Counted from the first letter of the stretch, positions 11,801 to 22,659 are shown. The stretch: 64,000 bases of DNA from Pseudoalteromonas carrageenovora IAM 12662 (GCF_900239935.1 NZ_LT965928.1:420945-484944); one strand, 5' to 3'. Numbers and translations: made by a program. The notes: a model not told the origin generated them from the sequence alone.

Positions 11801-12665
11801 TGAATGCAGTGATTGTAAAATATCGAGTTACCAGCTTGATAAAGTGAGCGCGTCGCTTGTTGGCGATGGTAAGCGTTTATCAATTTCAGAGCTCGTGGTG
11901 GATAAAGGCGATCATATACTTCGTACTAGTGGCCAGTGGCAAAACGGGTTAACACAGCTCAGTGGAGAGCTTAAAAGTGATGATATAGGTGCGCTGTTTG
12001 ATGAGTTTGATATAACCACAGCCATTAAAGATTCTAAAGCAGATCTTAATTATGATCTTACTTGGCAAGCAGCCCCCTATGATTTTGATGTTAAAAGCCT
12101 AAGCGGCGAGGTAGATTGGGATTTAGGAGAAGGGCACTTAACTGGAATTAGTGATGGTGGCGCTCGCGTATTTTCATTGCTTAGCCTTGATTCGTTAGTG
12201 CGTAAGCTAAAGCTTGATTTTAGAGATGTATTTTCAAAAGGTTTTTTTTACAATAGCATGCAAGGCACTATGCAATTAGAAAACGGCATTGCTTATACAA
12301 AAGATACTAAAATGGATGGTGTACCCGCCGATTTAACTATTAAAGGCTATGCAAATTTAAACACCCTCGATATAGATTATGACCTAGCAGTAGCACCGCA
12401 AGTTACCTCAAGTATTCCTGTAATAGTGGCTTGGATGGTAAACCCTGTGATGGGGCTTGCAGCACTGGCTCTTGATAAAGTAATTCATTCAGCCAGAGTG
12501 ATCTCAGAGATCAATTTTAAGGTGACAGGTAAAATGAACGATCCGGTGGTACAAGAACTTGATAGAAAAAGCCGTGAAGTTACTTTGCCACAAGCGGCCC
12601 AAAACCAACCTCAAGCATCTACAGAGCTACGCCTAAAAGACGCAGAACTATCGGCAACGCAATGA
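8812..12665 (+). CDS. yhdP: YhdP-type AsmA-like envelope protein; N-terminus frameshifted at a T7 run
   Basis: A very large AsmA-like repeat protein (about 1284 residues if the shift is repaired), inner-membrane anchored with a long periplasmic beta-groove. YhdP/TamB/YdbH proteins carry phospholipid from the inner to the outer membrane. The region from GTG 9033 to the stop is intact, but the frame upstream of 9033 clearly encodes the rest of the N-terminus: a membrane segment (IILVLLAVIVSILKYTLPYA) and GEISASWQGNGPALVLEDL. That frame has no ATG, GTG or TTG back to its stop at 8805. The natural start, ATG 8812 at a TAATG junction with rng, lies in another frame and reads MKAKAVCFF into seven T (8832-8838). 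One extra T, or a -1 slip on T TTT TTT, joins the two. Sequencing error, mutation and programmed shift are all open. Confidence 0.85.
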
Positions 12666-13489
12666 TTGAGCACTCACCATGTATAGTTGCGCTACAAATG
12701 TGCTCTGGTTTAAATGCAGATGATAACATGCGTGATTTGGTCAGTAGTCTTAACACACTGCCCACAGCACGCCCTATGTTGGTGTGTTTACCTGAAGCTT
12801 TTTTAGTTTTTAGTAAAAGTGGTCACGATACCTTAGCCGTTGCTAAAAAAGCCGAGCATTACAAACAGCAGCTAAGTGCACTTTGTAAAGAGCATAATAT
12901 TTGGTTGAGCGCAGGCACAATGCCACAGCTTTATAATGAGCATAAATATTTTGCTGCCTCACATTTATTTAATAGCCTAGGTGAGTGCGTTGCAACGTAT
13001 AATAAAATTCACTTGTTTGATGTAAACGTTGCAGATCAAACGGGTAGTTACCGCGAATCAGATTTTACTCAAGCAGGTAATGAAGTCGTCGTTGTAGACT
13101 CCCCCTTTGGTAAAATTGGCTTAACAGTATGTTATGATCTGCGTTTCAGTGGGTTATTTAATGAACTTGCTCGCCAAGGCGCTGAGATTATTTTAGTACC
13201 CAGTGCCTTTACAGTTCCTACAGGGCTAGCACACTGGCAGCCGTTATTAACGGCGCGTGCAATAGAAACACAATGTTATGTAATTGCCGCTGCGCAATAC
13301 GGAACACATCAAAATGGCCGACAAACCTATGGCCACAGCATTATTATTTCACCGTGGGGCGAGCAACTTTCAGTGCTGCCAAGCGGAGTTGGGTTTATAA
13401 GCGGTCACGCAGATTTAAACCAGTTAAATAAAATTAGAAGAGATATGCCTGTGCAATCTCATCAACGATTTAGAGAGCATTTATTATGA
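12662..13489 (+). CDS. nit: Carbon-nitrogen hydrolase, Nit1-like (deaminated glutathione amidase family)
   Basis: 275 residues of the nitrilase superfamily with the catalytic triad visible: Glu in CLPEAFLVF, Lys in YNKIHLFDV, and Cys in [14 protein letters not shown]. The stretch [18 protein letters not shown] is typical of the Nit1/Nit2 branch, whose bacterial members (E. coli YbeM type) remove the amide from deaminated glutathione as metabolite repair. A related omega-amidase activity cannot be excluded. The ATG overlaps the yhdP stop (ATGA) and its own TGA overlaps the tldD start by 4 bp. Confidence 0.88.
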   Translation: MIEHSPCIVALQMCSGLNADDNMRDLVSSLNTLPTARPMLVCLPEAFLVFSKSGHDTLAVAKKAEHYKQQLSALCKEHNIWLSAGTMPQLYNEHKYFAASHLFNSLGECVATYNKIHLFDVNVADQTGSYRESDFTQAGNEVVVVDSPFGKIGLTVCYDLRFSGLFNELARQGAEIILVPSAFTVPTGLAHWQPLLTARAIETQCYVIAAAQYGTHQNGRQTYGHSIIISPWGEQLSVLPSGVGFISGHADLNQLNKIRRDMPVQSHQRFREHLL

Positions 13490-14925
13490 ATTCGGTTGAA
13501 CAGCATTTATTACACGACAGCCAGCTAAATCGAGAGGAACTCGAAAAAACGCTTGGCTATATTCATCAGCATAAAGTGGATTACGCCGATTTATACTTCC
13601 AATCAAGCCATCACGAATCGTGGGTGCTTGAAGACGGTTTAGTTAAAGAAGGCTCATACAATGTTGAACGTGGTGTAGGTGTACGTGCCGTAAGCGGCGA
13701 AAAAACAGGTTTTTCTTACTCTGATGCAATAAACCTAGAAGCGTTAAATAAGGCGGCTACTGCGGCTCGTAGCATCGCAGATGCTGGCGAAGATAAAGCA
13801 ATAAAAGTATTTAGTGATGTAAAAGCAAAAGAGCAATTTGCGCCGCATCAACCAATTTCAAGCATGAGCGATAACGACAAAGTAAGCTTATTACGTGAGC
13901 TTGAAAACTATATTCGTGAACTCGCACCTGATGCAGAGCAAGTAATTAGCTCAATGTCGGCAGTGTACGAAGAGGTATTGATTGCTGCAAGCGACGGTAC
14001 ATTTGCAACCGATATTCGTCCTCTTATTCGTTTAAACTGCTCAGTACTGCTTGAAAAAGATGGCCGTCGTGAACGCGGTGGCGCAGGCGGCGGCGCGCGT
14101 TTAGATTACGGTTATTTTAAAGAATTAGTTGATGGTAAACCGCGTTGGATGGAATTTGCAGAAGAAGCGGTACGTCAAGCTAAAGTAAACCTTGAAGCTA
14201 TTGATGCACCAGCAGGTACTATGGAAGTTGTACTTGGCAATGGTTGGCCTGGCGTGCTTTTACACGAAGCAGTAGGGCATGGCCTTGAAGGCGACTTTAA
14301 CCGTAAAGGCGCATCAGCATTTAGCGGCAAAGTAGGGCAAAAAGTAGCGTCAGAGTTATGTACCGTTGTTGATGATGGCACAATGGCAGACCGCCGAGGT
14401 TCACTAAATGTAGATGATGAAGGTACACCGGCTGCGTACAATGTACTTATCGAAAATGGTATTTTAAAAGGCTACATGCAAGATAAGCTAAACGCACGTT
14501 TAATGGGTGTAAACCCAACCGGTAACGCACGTCGTGAGTCTTATGCGCATTTACCAATGCCACGTATGACTAACACCTACATGTTGGGTGGAGAGTACAG
14601 CCAAGCCGATATTATAAGCTCAGTTAAAAAAGGCGTTTTTGCACCAAACTTTGGTGGCGGACAGGTAGATATTACCTCTGGTAAGTTTGTGTTTAGCGCA
14701 TCAGAAGCGTATTTAATCGAAAATGGTAAAATTACCCAGCCAATTAAAGGCGCAACGCTAATTGGTAACGGCCCAGAGGTTATGCAGCAAATCTCTATGG
14801 TGGGTAACGACCTTGCGCTTGATAAAGGCGTTGGTGTATGTGGTAAAGATGGCCAAAGCGTACCAGTAGGCGTGGGTCAGCCAAGTCTTAAAATTGATCA
14901 GCTTACTGTTGGCGGTACAGCTTAA
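13486..14925 (+). CDS. tldD: Metalloprotease TldD
   Basis: 479 residues (E. coli TldD 481). It has the zinc-binding HExxxH motif [11 protein letters not shown], followed by [29 protein letters not shown] and [25 protein letters not shown]. TldD forms a heterodimer with PmbA/TldE that degrades unfolded peptides, for example in microcin maturation and CcdA turnover. The PmbA partner is not in the window. It is the last gene of the operon, followed at once by a strong terminator. Confidence 0.97.
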   Translation: MNSVEQHLLHDSQLNREELEKTLGYIHQHKVDYADLYFQSSHHESWVLEDGLVKEGSYNVERGVGVRAVSGEKTGFSYSDAINLEALNKAATAARSIADAGEDKAIKVFSDVKAKEQFAPHQPISSMSDNDKVSLLRELENYIRELAPDAEQVISSMSAVYEEVLIAASDGTFATDIRPLIRLNCSVLLEKDGRRERGGAGGGARLDYGYFKELVDGKPRWMEFAEEAVRQAKVNLEAIDAPAGTMEVVLGNGWPGVLLHEAVGHGLEGDFNRKGASAFSGKVGQKVASELCTVVDDGTMADRRGSLNVDDEGTPAAYNVLIENGILKGYMQDKLNARLMGVNPTGNARRESYAHLPMPRMTNTYMLGGEYSQADIISSVKKGVFAPNFGGGQVDITSGKFVFSASEAYLIENGKITQPIKGATLIGNGPEVMQQISMVGNDLALDKGVGVCGKDGQSVPVGVGQPSLKIDQLTVGGTA

Positions 14926-14934
14926 ATATTGCCA

Positions 14935-14960
14935 AGCGCGAAGTGAATTCGCGCTTTTTT
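14935..14960 (+). terminator. Terminator of the mreB-tldD operon
   Basis: Perfect 8-bp GC-rich stem (AGCGCGAA, 14935-14942, with TTCGCGCT, 14948-14955), 5-base loop and a run of six T, ten bases after the tldD stop. It lies between the convergent tldD and the mscS-like gene. Confidence 0.88.
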
Positions 14961-14974
14961 GACGAAGGTAAAGT

Positions 14975-15811
14975 TTAGGCTTTTCCTTCATCCTCTTTAT
15001 TCTTTTTAGCCTCTTCGTACCATAATGCAAAAAAACACTCTGTTAATTTGTGCTCTATTTCAAGCGCTTTATCTGTTGGGCAAAATAGCGTAAAGCTTGC
15101 TTTAAATTCACCTAATTCGGTGGTGCCAAAATGTATAACTGGCTCTGGTCCTGATATTTTTGCATCTAACTTTCGTTCAATCATTGAGTTATAGCGACTG
15201 GCTACTTCTTCAAATTCTTCGCAGTATTGTTTTGCTTTTTCAGTGAGAGTGTCGTGAATAGGGTAGGGATTAAAGCTCTCTCTGCGCACAATAGTAAAGT
15301 GATGGGTTGCAAAGCGTTTTACAAAGTTTAAGTTTTTAATAGAACTGGTAATAAGCTTATTGTTTGGAATATAAATAGTCTTTCTTGAAAACTGATATGT
15401 ATGTATATCAATTTCATGCATAGTGGTTTTTATCCAATCGGTTTCGGCTACTTCACCAAAATAATCACCTACTTGTATCCAATCTCCCACTCTAAATGGG
15501 CGCGTTGTTACAAGATAAAAAAAGCCGATAACACACTGAATAAACTCACGTGTTGCGAGCACAATAGCAACTGCAAAGGCTGCAATTGAAAGAGCAAAAT
15601 TTTGAATTTCAGTCGACCACACAAATAATAGCGATAGCACCATTACAAAGTTAATAAAGTGCTTAATATTGTGTGATATATACCTGATGTCTTTTTCTTT
15701 TTTTTCAGCACGGTTTTTTGCTAGCTTATCTACAAGTACTTTTAAAACAAAAGCAACAACAAGCAAAAGCAGCGAAATAAGAAATGGATGAGACAAAATA
15801 TCTTTAAGCAT
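14975..15811 (-). CDS. MscS-family mechanosensitive channel protein
   Basis: 278 residues from ATG 15811, which has a GGAA Shine-Dalgarno element five bases upstream. A longer in-frame GTG at 15841 has none. Three N-terminal hydrophobic segments (about 5-25, 48-66, 70-92) are followed by the MscS beta-domain signature TTRPFRVGDWIQVGDYFGEV and a loop with TIYIPNNKLITSSIKNL. The pore-lining Gly/Ala pattern of canonical MscS is weak here (SIAAFAVAIVLATREF), so it is a divergent member. The C-terminal tail is Lys/Glu-rich (EEAKKNKEDEGKA). The likely role is release of solutes under hypo-osmotic stress. Confidence 0.85.
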   Translation of the reverse strand: MLKDILSHPFLISLLLLVVAFVLKVLVDKLAKNRAEKKEKDIRYISHNIKHFINFVMVLSLLFVWSTEIQNFALSIAAFAVAIVLATREFIQCVIGFFYLVTTRPFRVGDWIQVGDYFGEVAETDWIKTTMHEIDIHTYQFSRKTIYIPNNKLITSSIKNLNFVKRFATHHFTIVRRESFNPYPIHDTLTEKAKQYCEEFEEVASRYNSMIERKLDAKISGPEPVIHFGTTELGEFKASFTLFCPTDKALEIEHKLTECFFALWYEEAKKNKEDEGKA

Positions 15812-15932
15812 AAATTCCAAAACACGAGTAAATCTAAACACTAGTATATTGATTTATTAAATCAATTAGCAAACTTAACTTCAATGAGATGAAGACGGTT
15901 GAGATTACAGCTTCACCAATAGGATGAGGATA

Positions 15933-16532
15933 CTAGTTATTAAGTTGCTTGCGACACAAAAGTACAAGCTCAAAAGCTGAAATTAAAATTAAAGTATAAC
16001 CAAGTGTTTCTATCCCTTCTTCTACAATGTTTTTAACTACACGTACGTAGCTATCACCCATTATAGAGTGCCAAAATGCCCCTTTGCCCATCATACGAGA
16101 AAAAGCTAAAAGCGTAACTAAACCAGATAAGCAAATTCCATAACTTGGAGTTTGCGAATAGGCTTGGATAGAGCTAAAAATAGTCCCTCTTTTTGTTATT
16201 AAGTAAACGAATATACAAGCCAGTATTGAATAAACGATAGCTTGCCAAGCCCCATCAAAAACATACATATCAAGGTATGTATCAAATTCTCTCACGAACA
16301 TCATTGCAGTTAGAGTCGCTAGTAATACACAAGCTATCTTAAGTTGCGAGTTAATACGTGAGGCATAAAAAAACAGAATAGAACTTAGAAGCGTTAAAAT
16401 ATCTTGCATGTGTTCAGTAAGTGTTTCTTCGCTATAAAGTGCATTTTGCTGTAATTCGAAGCCTTCAAGCTGAATTAATGAAGCCACGCCAGCTAAGCAT
16501 AATAAGTAAATAAAAGATCGCAGTAAAAACAT
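15933..16532 (-). CDS. Unknown integral membrane protein
   Basis: 199 residues with about six hydrophobic segments (near 4-22, 46-60, 66-84, 97-115, 132-150 and 176-194). I recognise no family motif. Polar stretches such as MFVREFDTYLDMYVFDGAW and SYVRVVKNIVEEGIETLGY, with conserved-looking Arg/Glu/Asp near membrane edges, suggest a genuine conserved protein and not a chance frame. It lies alone between the mscS-like gene and gor, all on the minus strand, with about 90 bp to the downstream mscS-like gene, so cotranscription with it is possible. Function unknown. Confidence 0.7.
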   Translation of the reverse strand: MFLLRSFIYLLCLAGVASLIQLEGFELQQNALYSEETLTEHMQDILTLLSSILFFYASRINSQLKIACVLLATLTAMMFVREFDTYLDMYVFDGAWQAIVYSILACIFVYLITKRGTIFSSIQAYSQTPSYGICLSGLVTLLAFSRMMGKGAFWHSIMGDSYVRVVKNIVEEGIETLGYTLILISAFELVLLCRKQLNN

Positions 16533-16742
16533 GAAAAAACCAAATTGGTGACAATACGCGAGATTTTAATTACAAAAAGGACTGAAAGCCAAAACATTAT
16601 GGAAACTTTTTTTATATTTTTCGGTCTAATATTTTTGTTGTTAAATTAATGGGTTAGATGTATATTTAATGTGTTTGTGATGTTTTGTTTGTAATGGTTT
16701 TAGTATGATTGTTGTGCATTAAAGTATAAATATACTGAGCAT

Positions 16743-16775
16743 AAAAAAGCCCTTACTAAATAAATAGTAAAGGCT
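16743..16775 (-). terminator. Terminator of gor
   Basis: Read on the minus strand, an 11-bp stem (16765-16775 with 16748-16758, one G-T wobble) with a 6-base loop is followed by six T. It lies about 20 bases after the gor stop. Confidence 0.8.
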
Positions 16776-16796
16776 ATTATAGTTTCAAGTCGATGC

Positions 16797-18158
16797 TTAG
16801 CGCATCGTAACAAATTCTTCTGAGCCTGTTGGGTGTAAAGCCACAACAGCATCAAAATCAGCTTTAGTCGCGCCCATTTTCATGGCCACTGCAAAACCTT
16901 GAATCATTTCATCAACTGCAAAACCAATTCCGTGCAGGCCAACTACTTTTTCCTCTGGACCAGCACACACTAGTTTCATTTTACAAGGCTGGCGGTGTTT
17001 AGTTACTGCAGTGTACATCGCCGTAAAACCAGATTGATAAATTTTAACGTTTTCTTCGCCATACTGAGAAATAGCTTCTTGTTCAGTTAGGCCAATAGTA
17101 CCAATTGGTGGATGGCTAAATACAACTGTTGGAACTAAGTTGTAATCCATTTTTAAATCATCAGGGAGTTCTTTATTAAATAAACGCTCTGATAAAGTAC
17201 GCCCCGCTTTAACAGCTACAGGCGTAAGCTCAATACCGTTTTCGATGATATCGCCAACAGCATAAACGTTTTTAGCAGTGGTATTTTGAAACTCATCGAC
17301 TTTAACAAAACCATCGCTGTTAACTTCAACGCCAGCAGCCGCTACATTAATTGCGTCTGTTGTTGGCTGGCGGCCAATTGCCCAAATTACTTGGTCAACA
17401 TTTTGGCTTTTACCATTATCTAAATGAAGCGTTACAGAGCCATCATCTTCTTTAACTAATTTATGAGGTACAGATTCAGTATGAAGAGTAGGGCCTTCAG
17501 CAGCCATAACATCAACAAGTGTTTCAACTATATAAGGGTCAAAGTTACGAAGTGGAGAGTGCTTACGAACAAACAAGTGAGTCTCTGTACCTAGGCCATG
17601 TAAAACCCCAGCAAGCTCAACCGCAATGTAACCAGCACCAATTACAGCAACGCGCTTAGGCTGCTCTTTTAGCTCAAAAAAGCCATTAGAATCAATACCG
17701 TGTTCAGCACCTTCAATATTAGGGATACTTGGGCGCCCACCTACAGCAATTAAAATATGATCAGCGGTGTAATGCTCGCCGTTTACTTCAACCGTTTTGT
17801 TGTCTACAAATTTAGCAAACCCTTTAATTACAGTAACGCCGTTACTTGCAAGGCCACTATCGTAACCTTTATGAATTCGGCCAATGTAGGCTTCACGGCT
17901 TTCTACTAATTTGCTCCAATCAAAGCCTTTAACTTCAACATTAAAACCATAGTCAGGTGCATATAAATTAATTGCTTCAGCAACTTGAGCACCGTGCCAC
18001 ATAACTTTCTTAGGCACACAACCTACATTTACACAGGTGCCGCCCATGTGTTTTGCTTCAATAAGTGCAACTTTAGCACCACGCATTGCTGCACGGTTTG
18101 CAGAGGCTATGCCGCCACTACCGCCACCAATTGCTATGTAATCAAAATGCTGAGCCAT
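16797..18158 (-). CDS. gor: Glutathione reductase (NADPH)
   Basis: 453 residues (E. coli Gor 450). It has an N-terminal FAD Rossmann motif ([17 protein letters not shown]), the redox disulfide [13 protein letters not shown], the NADPH fold ([21 protein letters not shown]) with VRKHSPLR downstream, where Arg suits NADPH preference, the second FAD motif NVYAVGDI, and the C-terminal active-site His in [12 protein letters not shown] and [15 protein letters not shown]. It reduces oxidised glutathione in the cytosol. The ATG has a good GAGGA site. It is divergent from prlC, with a 225-bp shared upstream region. Confidence 0.96.
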   Translation of the reverse strand: MAQHFDYIAIGGGSGGIASANRAAMRGAKVALIEAKHMGGTCVNVGCVPKKVMWHGAQVAEAINLYAPDYGFNVEVKGFDWSKLVESREAYIGRIHKGYDSGLASNGVTVIKGFAKFVDNKTVEVNGEHYTADHILIAVGGRPSIPNIEGAEHGIDSNGFFELKEQPKRVAVIGAGYIAVELAGVLHGLGTETHLFVRKHSPLRNFDPYIVETLVDVMAAEGPTLHTESVPHKLVKEDDGSVTLHLDNGKSQNVDQVIWAIGRQPTTDAINVAAAGVEVNSDGFVKVDEFQNTTAKNVYAVGDIIENGIELTPVAVKAGRTLSERLFNKELPDDLKMDYNLVPTVVFSHPPIGTIGLTEQEAISQYGEENVKIYQSGFTAMYTAVTKHRQPCKMKLVCAGPEEKVVGLHGIGFAVDEMIQGFAVAMKMGATKADFDAVVALHPTGSEEFVTMR

Positions 18159-18383
18159 GTTTAATCCTCAAAAATATATTTAACTATAATGTGCCGATGA
18201 TAGCATATGCTAAGTGCAAGTCACCTAAGGCGATGCTGTAAAAAACCGATAAATACAACAAACGAAATAGTTTATTATGGCGATCAGTTTTATCGTAAGC
18301 TATAACAGACCCATCAATCGAGGCTTGTATTTCATCGTTTTGCCCCAACTTCAAATTCATAGTTAATTAAATTGAGAGAATTC
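18159..18383. other. Divergent intergenic region between gor and prlC
   Basis: 225 bp that must carry the promoters of both genes. A TATAAT at 18185-18190 on the plus strand is a possible -10 for prlC but has no convincing -35. No regulator site or small gene is recognisable. Confidence 0.4.
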
Positions 18384-20435
18384 ATGAGCGAACTACAAAT
18401 TAACCCACTCATTGGCCTTGAAGGCTTACCACCATTTTCAAAAATAAAGCCAGAGTATGTAGTACCAGCACTAAAGCACGGTATTGAACAAAGTCGTAAA
18501 GCTATTGATGATGTTTTAGCTAAAGGCTCGTACACGTGGGATGATTTAGTATTACCGCTAGAAGAAGCCGATGATAAGTTATCGCGCATGTTTTCGCCGG
18601 TTTCGCATTTAAATTCTGTTATGAATAATGACGAGTTACGTCAAGCATACGAGCAGTGTTTACCGCTTATATCAGAGTATTCAACATTTGTAGGGCAGCA
18701 CCAAGGTTTATATGAGGCCTATAATGCGCTTTATAATAGCGACGAATTTAAAACGCTAACGACTGCTCAGCAAAAAACAATTACTAATGCACTTCGTGAC
18801 TTTAAGCTCTCGGGTATTGCACTTGGAGCTGACGATCAAAAGCGCTACGGCGAAATAAGCGTACGCTTATCTGAGCTGGCTTCTAAATTTGGTAATAATG
18901 TTATGGATGCAACACTTGCATGGCAAAAACACATTACTGACGAAAGCCAGTTAGCAGGCTTACCTGAGTCAGCTTTAGCGCTTGCAAGCGAAACGGCAAA
19001 AAGTAAAGATTTAGACGGTTGGGTATTCACGCTCGACTTTCCATCGTACTTGCCAGTAATGACTTACGCAGATGATCGTGAATTACGCAGAGAAACATAT
19101 ACCGCATTTTGTACACGCGCATCAGATCAAGGTCCTAATGCCGGGGAATACGATAACTCAGCAATTATGAGTGAGGAGCTTGCGCTTCGTCACGAGCTTG
19201 CACAGTTATTAGGATTTAGCAGTTATGCCGAAAAATCCCTTGCAACTAAAATGGCTGAATCTCCTGAGCAAGTGTTTTCCTTTTTAGAAGATCTAGCAGC
19301 TAAATCGAAGCCACAAGCAGAGCAAGAAGTCGCAGAGCTAAAAGCCTATGCTGAGCAAAAGCATGGTATATCTGGGCTTCAAGCATGGGATTTTGGCTAC
19401 TACAGTGAAAAATTAAAGCAAGAAAAATACGCTATTTCAGATGAAGTACTACGTCCGTATTTCCCTGCAAATAAAGTACTTAGCGGGTTATTTGAAACCG
19501 TTAACCGCTTATTTGGAATTACCGTAAAAGAAGTTAACAACTTTGATAGTTACCACAGCGACGTTCGTTTTTTCGAAATTTATGATAGTAGTAACGAATT
19601 ACGTGGTCGTTTTTACTTAGATTTATATGCACGAGACCGCAAACGTGGTGGGGCGTGGATGGACGACTGCATGGGGCGTAAAGTGCGTGCTAATGGCGAA
19701 CTGCAAACACCTGTTGCGTATTTAGTATGTAACTTTAATAAAGCCGTAGGTGACAAACCTGCGCTATTTACACATGATGAAGTAACTACATTATTCCATG
19801 AATTTGGTCATGGTATTCACCATATGTTGACCCAAGTTGATGCTGCGCCTGTAGCCGGTATTAATGGTGTTGCATGGGATGCGGTAGAGCTGCCAAGCCA
19901 ATTTTTAGAAAACTGGTGTTATGACGAAGAAGCACTTAGCTTTATTTCAGGGCATTACGAGACGGGCGAGGCGCTACCTAAAGAGTTACTAGATAAGCTA
20001 CTAGCTGCTAAAAATTATAACTCAGGCATGCAAATGCTACGTCAAATTGAGTTTTCGTTATTCGACTTTAAAATCCATAACGATTACAAAGCGGGTGAGC
20101 AGTGCCAAATTCAAGCGGTATTAGATGATGTGCGTAGCCGTACCTCAGTAGTTAAACCGCCAGAGTTTAATCGTTTTCAGCATGGTTTTAGCCACATATT
20201 CGCAGGTGGTTACAGCGCGGGTTACTACTCATATAAATGGGCAGAAGTACTTTCAGCGGATGCATTTTCTAAATTTGAAGAAGAGGGCATTTTTAACGCT
20301 GAAACAGGTCAAGCCTTTATGCAAAACATTTTAGAAAAAGGCGGTAGTGAAGAACCTATGGAACTGTTCAAAAAGTTTCGTGGTCGTGAGCCAAGTGTTG
20401 ACGCATTACTTCGTCACAGTGGTATAGCTGCTTAA
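18384..20435 (+). CDS. prlC: Oligopeptidase A (M3 metallopeptidase)
   Basis: 683 residues (E. coli OpdA 680). The zinc site is FHEFGHGIHHML, with the downstream M3 segment NGVAWDAVELPSQFLENWCYDEEAL supplying the third ligand, and HIFAGGYSAGYYSYKWAEVLSADAF is the usual substrate-binding region. It is a cytosolic endopeptidase that degrades short peptides, including cleaved signal peptides. ATG 18384, with GAGAG upstream, gives MSELQINPLIGLEGLPPF, the usual N-terminus; the in-frame TTG at 18372 would only add four residues. A monocistronic gene with its own terminator. Confidence 0.96.
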   Translation: MSELQINPLIGLEGLPPFSKIKPEYVVPALKHGIEQSRKAIDDVLAKGSYTWDDLVLPLEEADDKLSRMFSPVSHLNSVMNNDELRQAYEQCLPLISEYSTFVGQHQGLYEAYNALYNSDEFKTLTTAQQKTITNALRDFKLSGIALGADDQKRYGEISVRLSELASKFGNNVMDATLAWQKHITDESQLAGLPESALALASETAKSKDLDGWVFTLDFPSYLPVMTYADDRELRRETYTAFCTRASDQGPNAGEYDNSAIMSEELALRHELAQLLGFSSYAEKSLATKMAESPEQVFSFLEDLAAKSKPQAEQEVAELKAYAEQKHGISGLQAWDFGYYSEKLKQEKYAISDEVLRPYFPANKVLSGLFETVNRLFGITVKEVNNFDSYHSDVRFFEIYDSSNELRGRFYLDLYARDRKRGGAWMDDCMGRKVRANGELQTPVAYLVCNFNKAVGDKPALFTHDEVTTLFHEFGHGIHHMLTQVDAAPVAGINGVAWDAVELPSQFLENWCYDEEALSFISGHYETGEALPKELLDKLLAAKNYNSGMQMLRQIEFSLFDFKIHNDYKAGEQCQIQAVLDDVRSRTSVVKPPEFNRFQHGFSHIFAGGYSAGYYSYKWAEVLSADAFSKFEEEGIFNAETGQAFMQNILEKGGSEEPMELFKKFRGREPSVDALLRHSGIAA

Positions 20436-20460
20436 GGCAACTTTATACCCTATTATTACT

Positions 20461-20483
20461 AAAGCGCCTTATGGCGCTTTTTT
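20461..20483 (+). terminator. Terminator of prlC
   Basis: Perfect 8-bp stem (AAAGCGCC, 20461-20468, with GGCGCTTT, 20473-20480), 4-base loop TTAT and a T-run, 25 bases after the stop. Confidence 0.88.
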
Positions 20484-20571
20484 ATTGTTTTTAGGTTTTT
20501 AACTAATAATTTTTAGTAATTTTACCTTCTCGTACTATGCTTTTAACACACCTTTTAAAATGGACTAAGGC

Positions 20572-21750
20572 ATGGCAAAGTTGGTACTAGCAATTGATGA
20601 TGATAAGTATGTTCATCATATAATTGAAGAATCTTTAGCGGGGTTTTGTAAAATAATTAATGCTAAAGATGGCGATGAAGGATTACGGCTAACTAATAAG
20701 TACAACCCTGACATTATATTACTCGATATAGAAATGCCGGGCCTTTCTGGCTACGATGTGTGTAAAACCCTCAAACAAAATGAGAATACTAAAGATATTC
20801 CCGTCATGTTTCTTTCTTCAAAAGTTGAGCTAAGTGACCGCGTTAAAGGTTACAGTGTGGGTGCATCAGACTACATCATTAAACCCTTTAATGCCGAAGA
20901 ACTAATAGCGCGTATTAAAGTGTTATACGAATACCGGCAGCAATGTGTAAGGCTAAAGCTCGATATTGAAAAAGCCAATAAAACTGCCGAAATGGCAATG
21001 ACTGAATCTGGCGATATGGGGCGTATAATGCGTTACGTTGGGCAAAGTTATCATGCTAATAACTTTCAAACGTTGAGTGAGTATTTTTTAGCATTTTTCA
21101 CGCCATTAAACTTAGATGTAGTTGTCGTTTTTTGGTACAAAAGCAAAGGTATTTTTTACAGTCAACAAAGTGGTGTATGTCCGCTTGAGCAGGAATTACT
21201 CGAGCAGCACCGACACTCAAAGCGATTTGTAGATATTGGCAGCAGTACAATAATTAATTATCCAAAAGTCTCTTTACTTATAAAAAATATGCCAATAGAA
21301 AACAGCGCGTTATATGGACGATTCAAAGATTTATTTCCGCATATTTTAGAGGTTACAAACGAAAAGGTCGTTACTATGGAAAGAAGCGAAAGTAGCTATG
21401 AGCAGGCAGCTCAAATAAGCACAGCACTGCAAGACATTGTTAAACAGCTCAATAGTCAAAATATAGCGCAAAACTCTACAACTAAAGTGTTTATAGAGCA
21501 GCTGCATGAACTTGACTGTGCTGTAAAACACCAAAAAGAGCTGGCTAATCATGCCGACTTAACCCTTTATATTTCTCAGCTTGACGAAACGATGCAATTA
21601 TTCGCTTCAGCAAATAGTGACTTAGCATTTATTAAGTATCAGCTAAAACAGGTTACAGAGAGCCGTAACGAGCTGCTTGCAAATTTACGTAGCAAAGCCG
21701 AAGCCGCGCAGCAAAATATTAATCATCATAATGATATAGAGCTATTTTAG
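20572..21750 (+). CDS. Orphan response regulator with uncharacterised C-terminal domain
   Basis: 392 residues. The N-terminal ~120 form a complete receiver domain: acidic pair in VLAIDDDKYV, phospho-acceptor Asp in DIILLDIEMPGLSG, Ser in MFLSSK and Lys in YIIKPFNAEEL. After a helical linker (about 125-145) comes a region of about 190 residues that I do not assign (MRYVGQSYHANNFQTLSEYFLAFF, VVVFWYKSKGIFYSQQSG), faintly GAF-like, then a long C-terminal helical or coiled-coil stretch (about 270-392). There is no HTH, GGDEF, EAL or HD motif. No histidine kinase is nearby, so the partner is unknown. It probably signals through protein contacts. Confidence 0.85.
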   Translation: MAKLVLAIDDDKYVHHIIEESLAGFCKIINAKDGDEGLRLTNKYNPDIILLDIEMPGLSGYDVCKTLKQNENTKDIPVMFLSSKVELSDRVKGYSVGASDYIIKPFNAEELIARIKVLYEYRQQCVRLKLDIEKANKTAEMAMTESGDMGRIMRYVGQSYHANNFQTLSEYFLAFFTPLNLDVVVVFWYKSKGIFYSQQSGVCPLEQELLEQHRHSKRFVDIGSSTIINYPKVSLLIKNMPIENSALYGRFKDLFPHILEVTNEKVVTMERSESSYEQAAQISTALQDIVKQLNSQNIAQNSTTKVFIEQLHELDCAVKHQKELANHADLTLYISQLDETMQLFASANSDLAFIKYQLKQVTESRNELLANLRSKAEAAQQNINHHNDIELF

Positions 21751-21800
21751 GGCGTTAACGCTTGTTATACTGAAGGCGTATTTTATCGTCGGAGTGTGAA

Positions 21801-22556
21801 GTGGTTATTCAGTGTGCTTTTAAAGAGTTGCGCCCATATTTAAATGAGCTAGAAACGCGTTTTAACTTAGCTCAATGGGCACAAAGTTGCAGCGGCTTTA
21901 GCTTACATTATGACGATAAAGGGTTGAGCCTTTTAAAAACGGATGAGCCAAAATTAGGCGCCATTAATGTAGACTTTGTAACAGGCGCAGTTGCTCACAG
22001 GCGTAAATTTGGTGGTGGTAAAGGCCAATCAATAGCTAAAGCGGTTGGGCTAAATAAGGGGGCAACTCCCGTTGTACTTGATGCCACCGCAGGCCTTGGG
22101 CGAGATGGCTTTGTACTTGCCTCCCTAGGCTGTAAAGTAATATTACACGAGCGCCACCCGGTAGTAGCCGCTTTATTGTATGATGGTTTAAAGCGTGCCT
22201 ATGACGACATTGAAATAGGCCCTTGGATGCAACAAAATATGAGCCTTATATTTGGCTCAAGCCATACATTACTTGAGCAGTGCGAGAGTATGCCTGATGT
22301 AGTGTATTTAGATCCTATGTTCCCACACCGTGAAAAATCAGCCTTAGTAAAAAAGGAAATGCGTGTATTTCAAGCGCTCGTTGGCGCAGATACCGACGCG
22401 GATGGTTTACTCGATTTTGCCTATCCACTTGCCAGTAAGCGCGTTGTAGTAAAACGCCCTGATTACGCACCGTTTTTAAATAACAAAACCCCAAGCATGC
22501 AAATTAAAACCAAAAAGAATCGTTTTGACGTTTATGTAAAAGCGGCCATGGTTTAA
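21801..22556 (+). CDS. rsmJ: 16S rRNA (guanine1516-N2)-methyltransferase RsmJ
   Basis: 251 residues (E. coli RsmJ/YhiQ 250). Rossmann methyltransferase motif I is [20 protein letters not shown] with the acidic end at [20 protein letters not shown]. The catalytic motif IV region is [20 protein letters not shown], the diagnostic PMFP segment of the family. It uses SAM to methylate G1516 in the small subunit. It starts at GTG 21801 with GGAG six bases upstream. In other gammaproteobacteria rsmJ is linked to prlC, and here only the response regulator lies between them. Confidence 0.93.
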   Translation: MVIQCAFKELRPYLNELETRFNLAQWAQSCSGFSLHYDDKGLSLLKTDEPKLGAINVDFVTGAVAHRRKFGGGKGQSIAKAVGLNKGATPVVLDATAGLGRDGFVLASLGCKVILHERHPVVAALLYDGLKRAYDDIEIGPWMQQNMSLIFGSSHTLLEQCESMPDVVYLDPMFPHREKSALVKKEMRVFQALVGADTDADGLLDFAYPLASKRVVVKRPDYAPFLNNKTPSMQIKTKKNRFDVYVKAAMV

Positions 22557-22659
22557 AGGCTGCTATTACGTTAGCTGATCGGCCTTAAGGATCTAGGATC
22601 TTATGTGGGTTTCATGTTAGAATTCGCGCAATTTTTTGGCATAGTTAAGTAGCACAGCA

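Noticed and set aside
15812-15841. GTG 15841 as the start of the MscS-like gene
   Set aside because: No Shine-Dalgarno element precedes it, whereas ATG 15811 has GGAA at good spacing.
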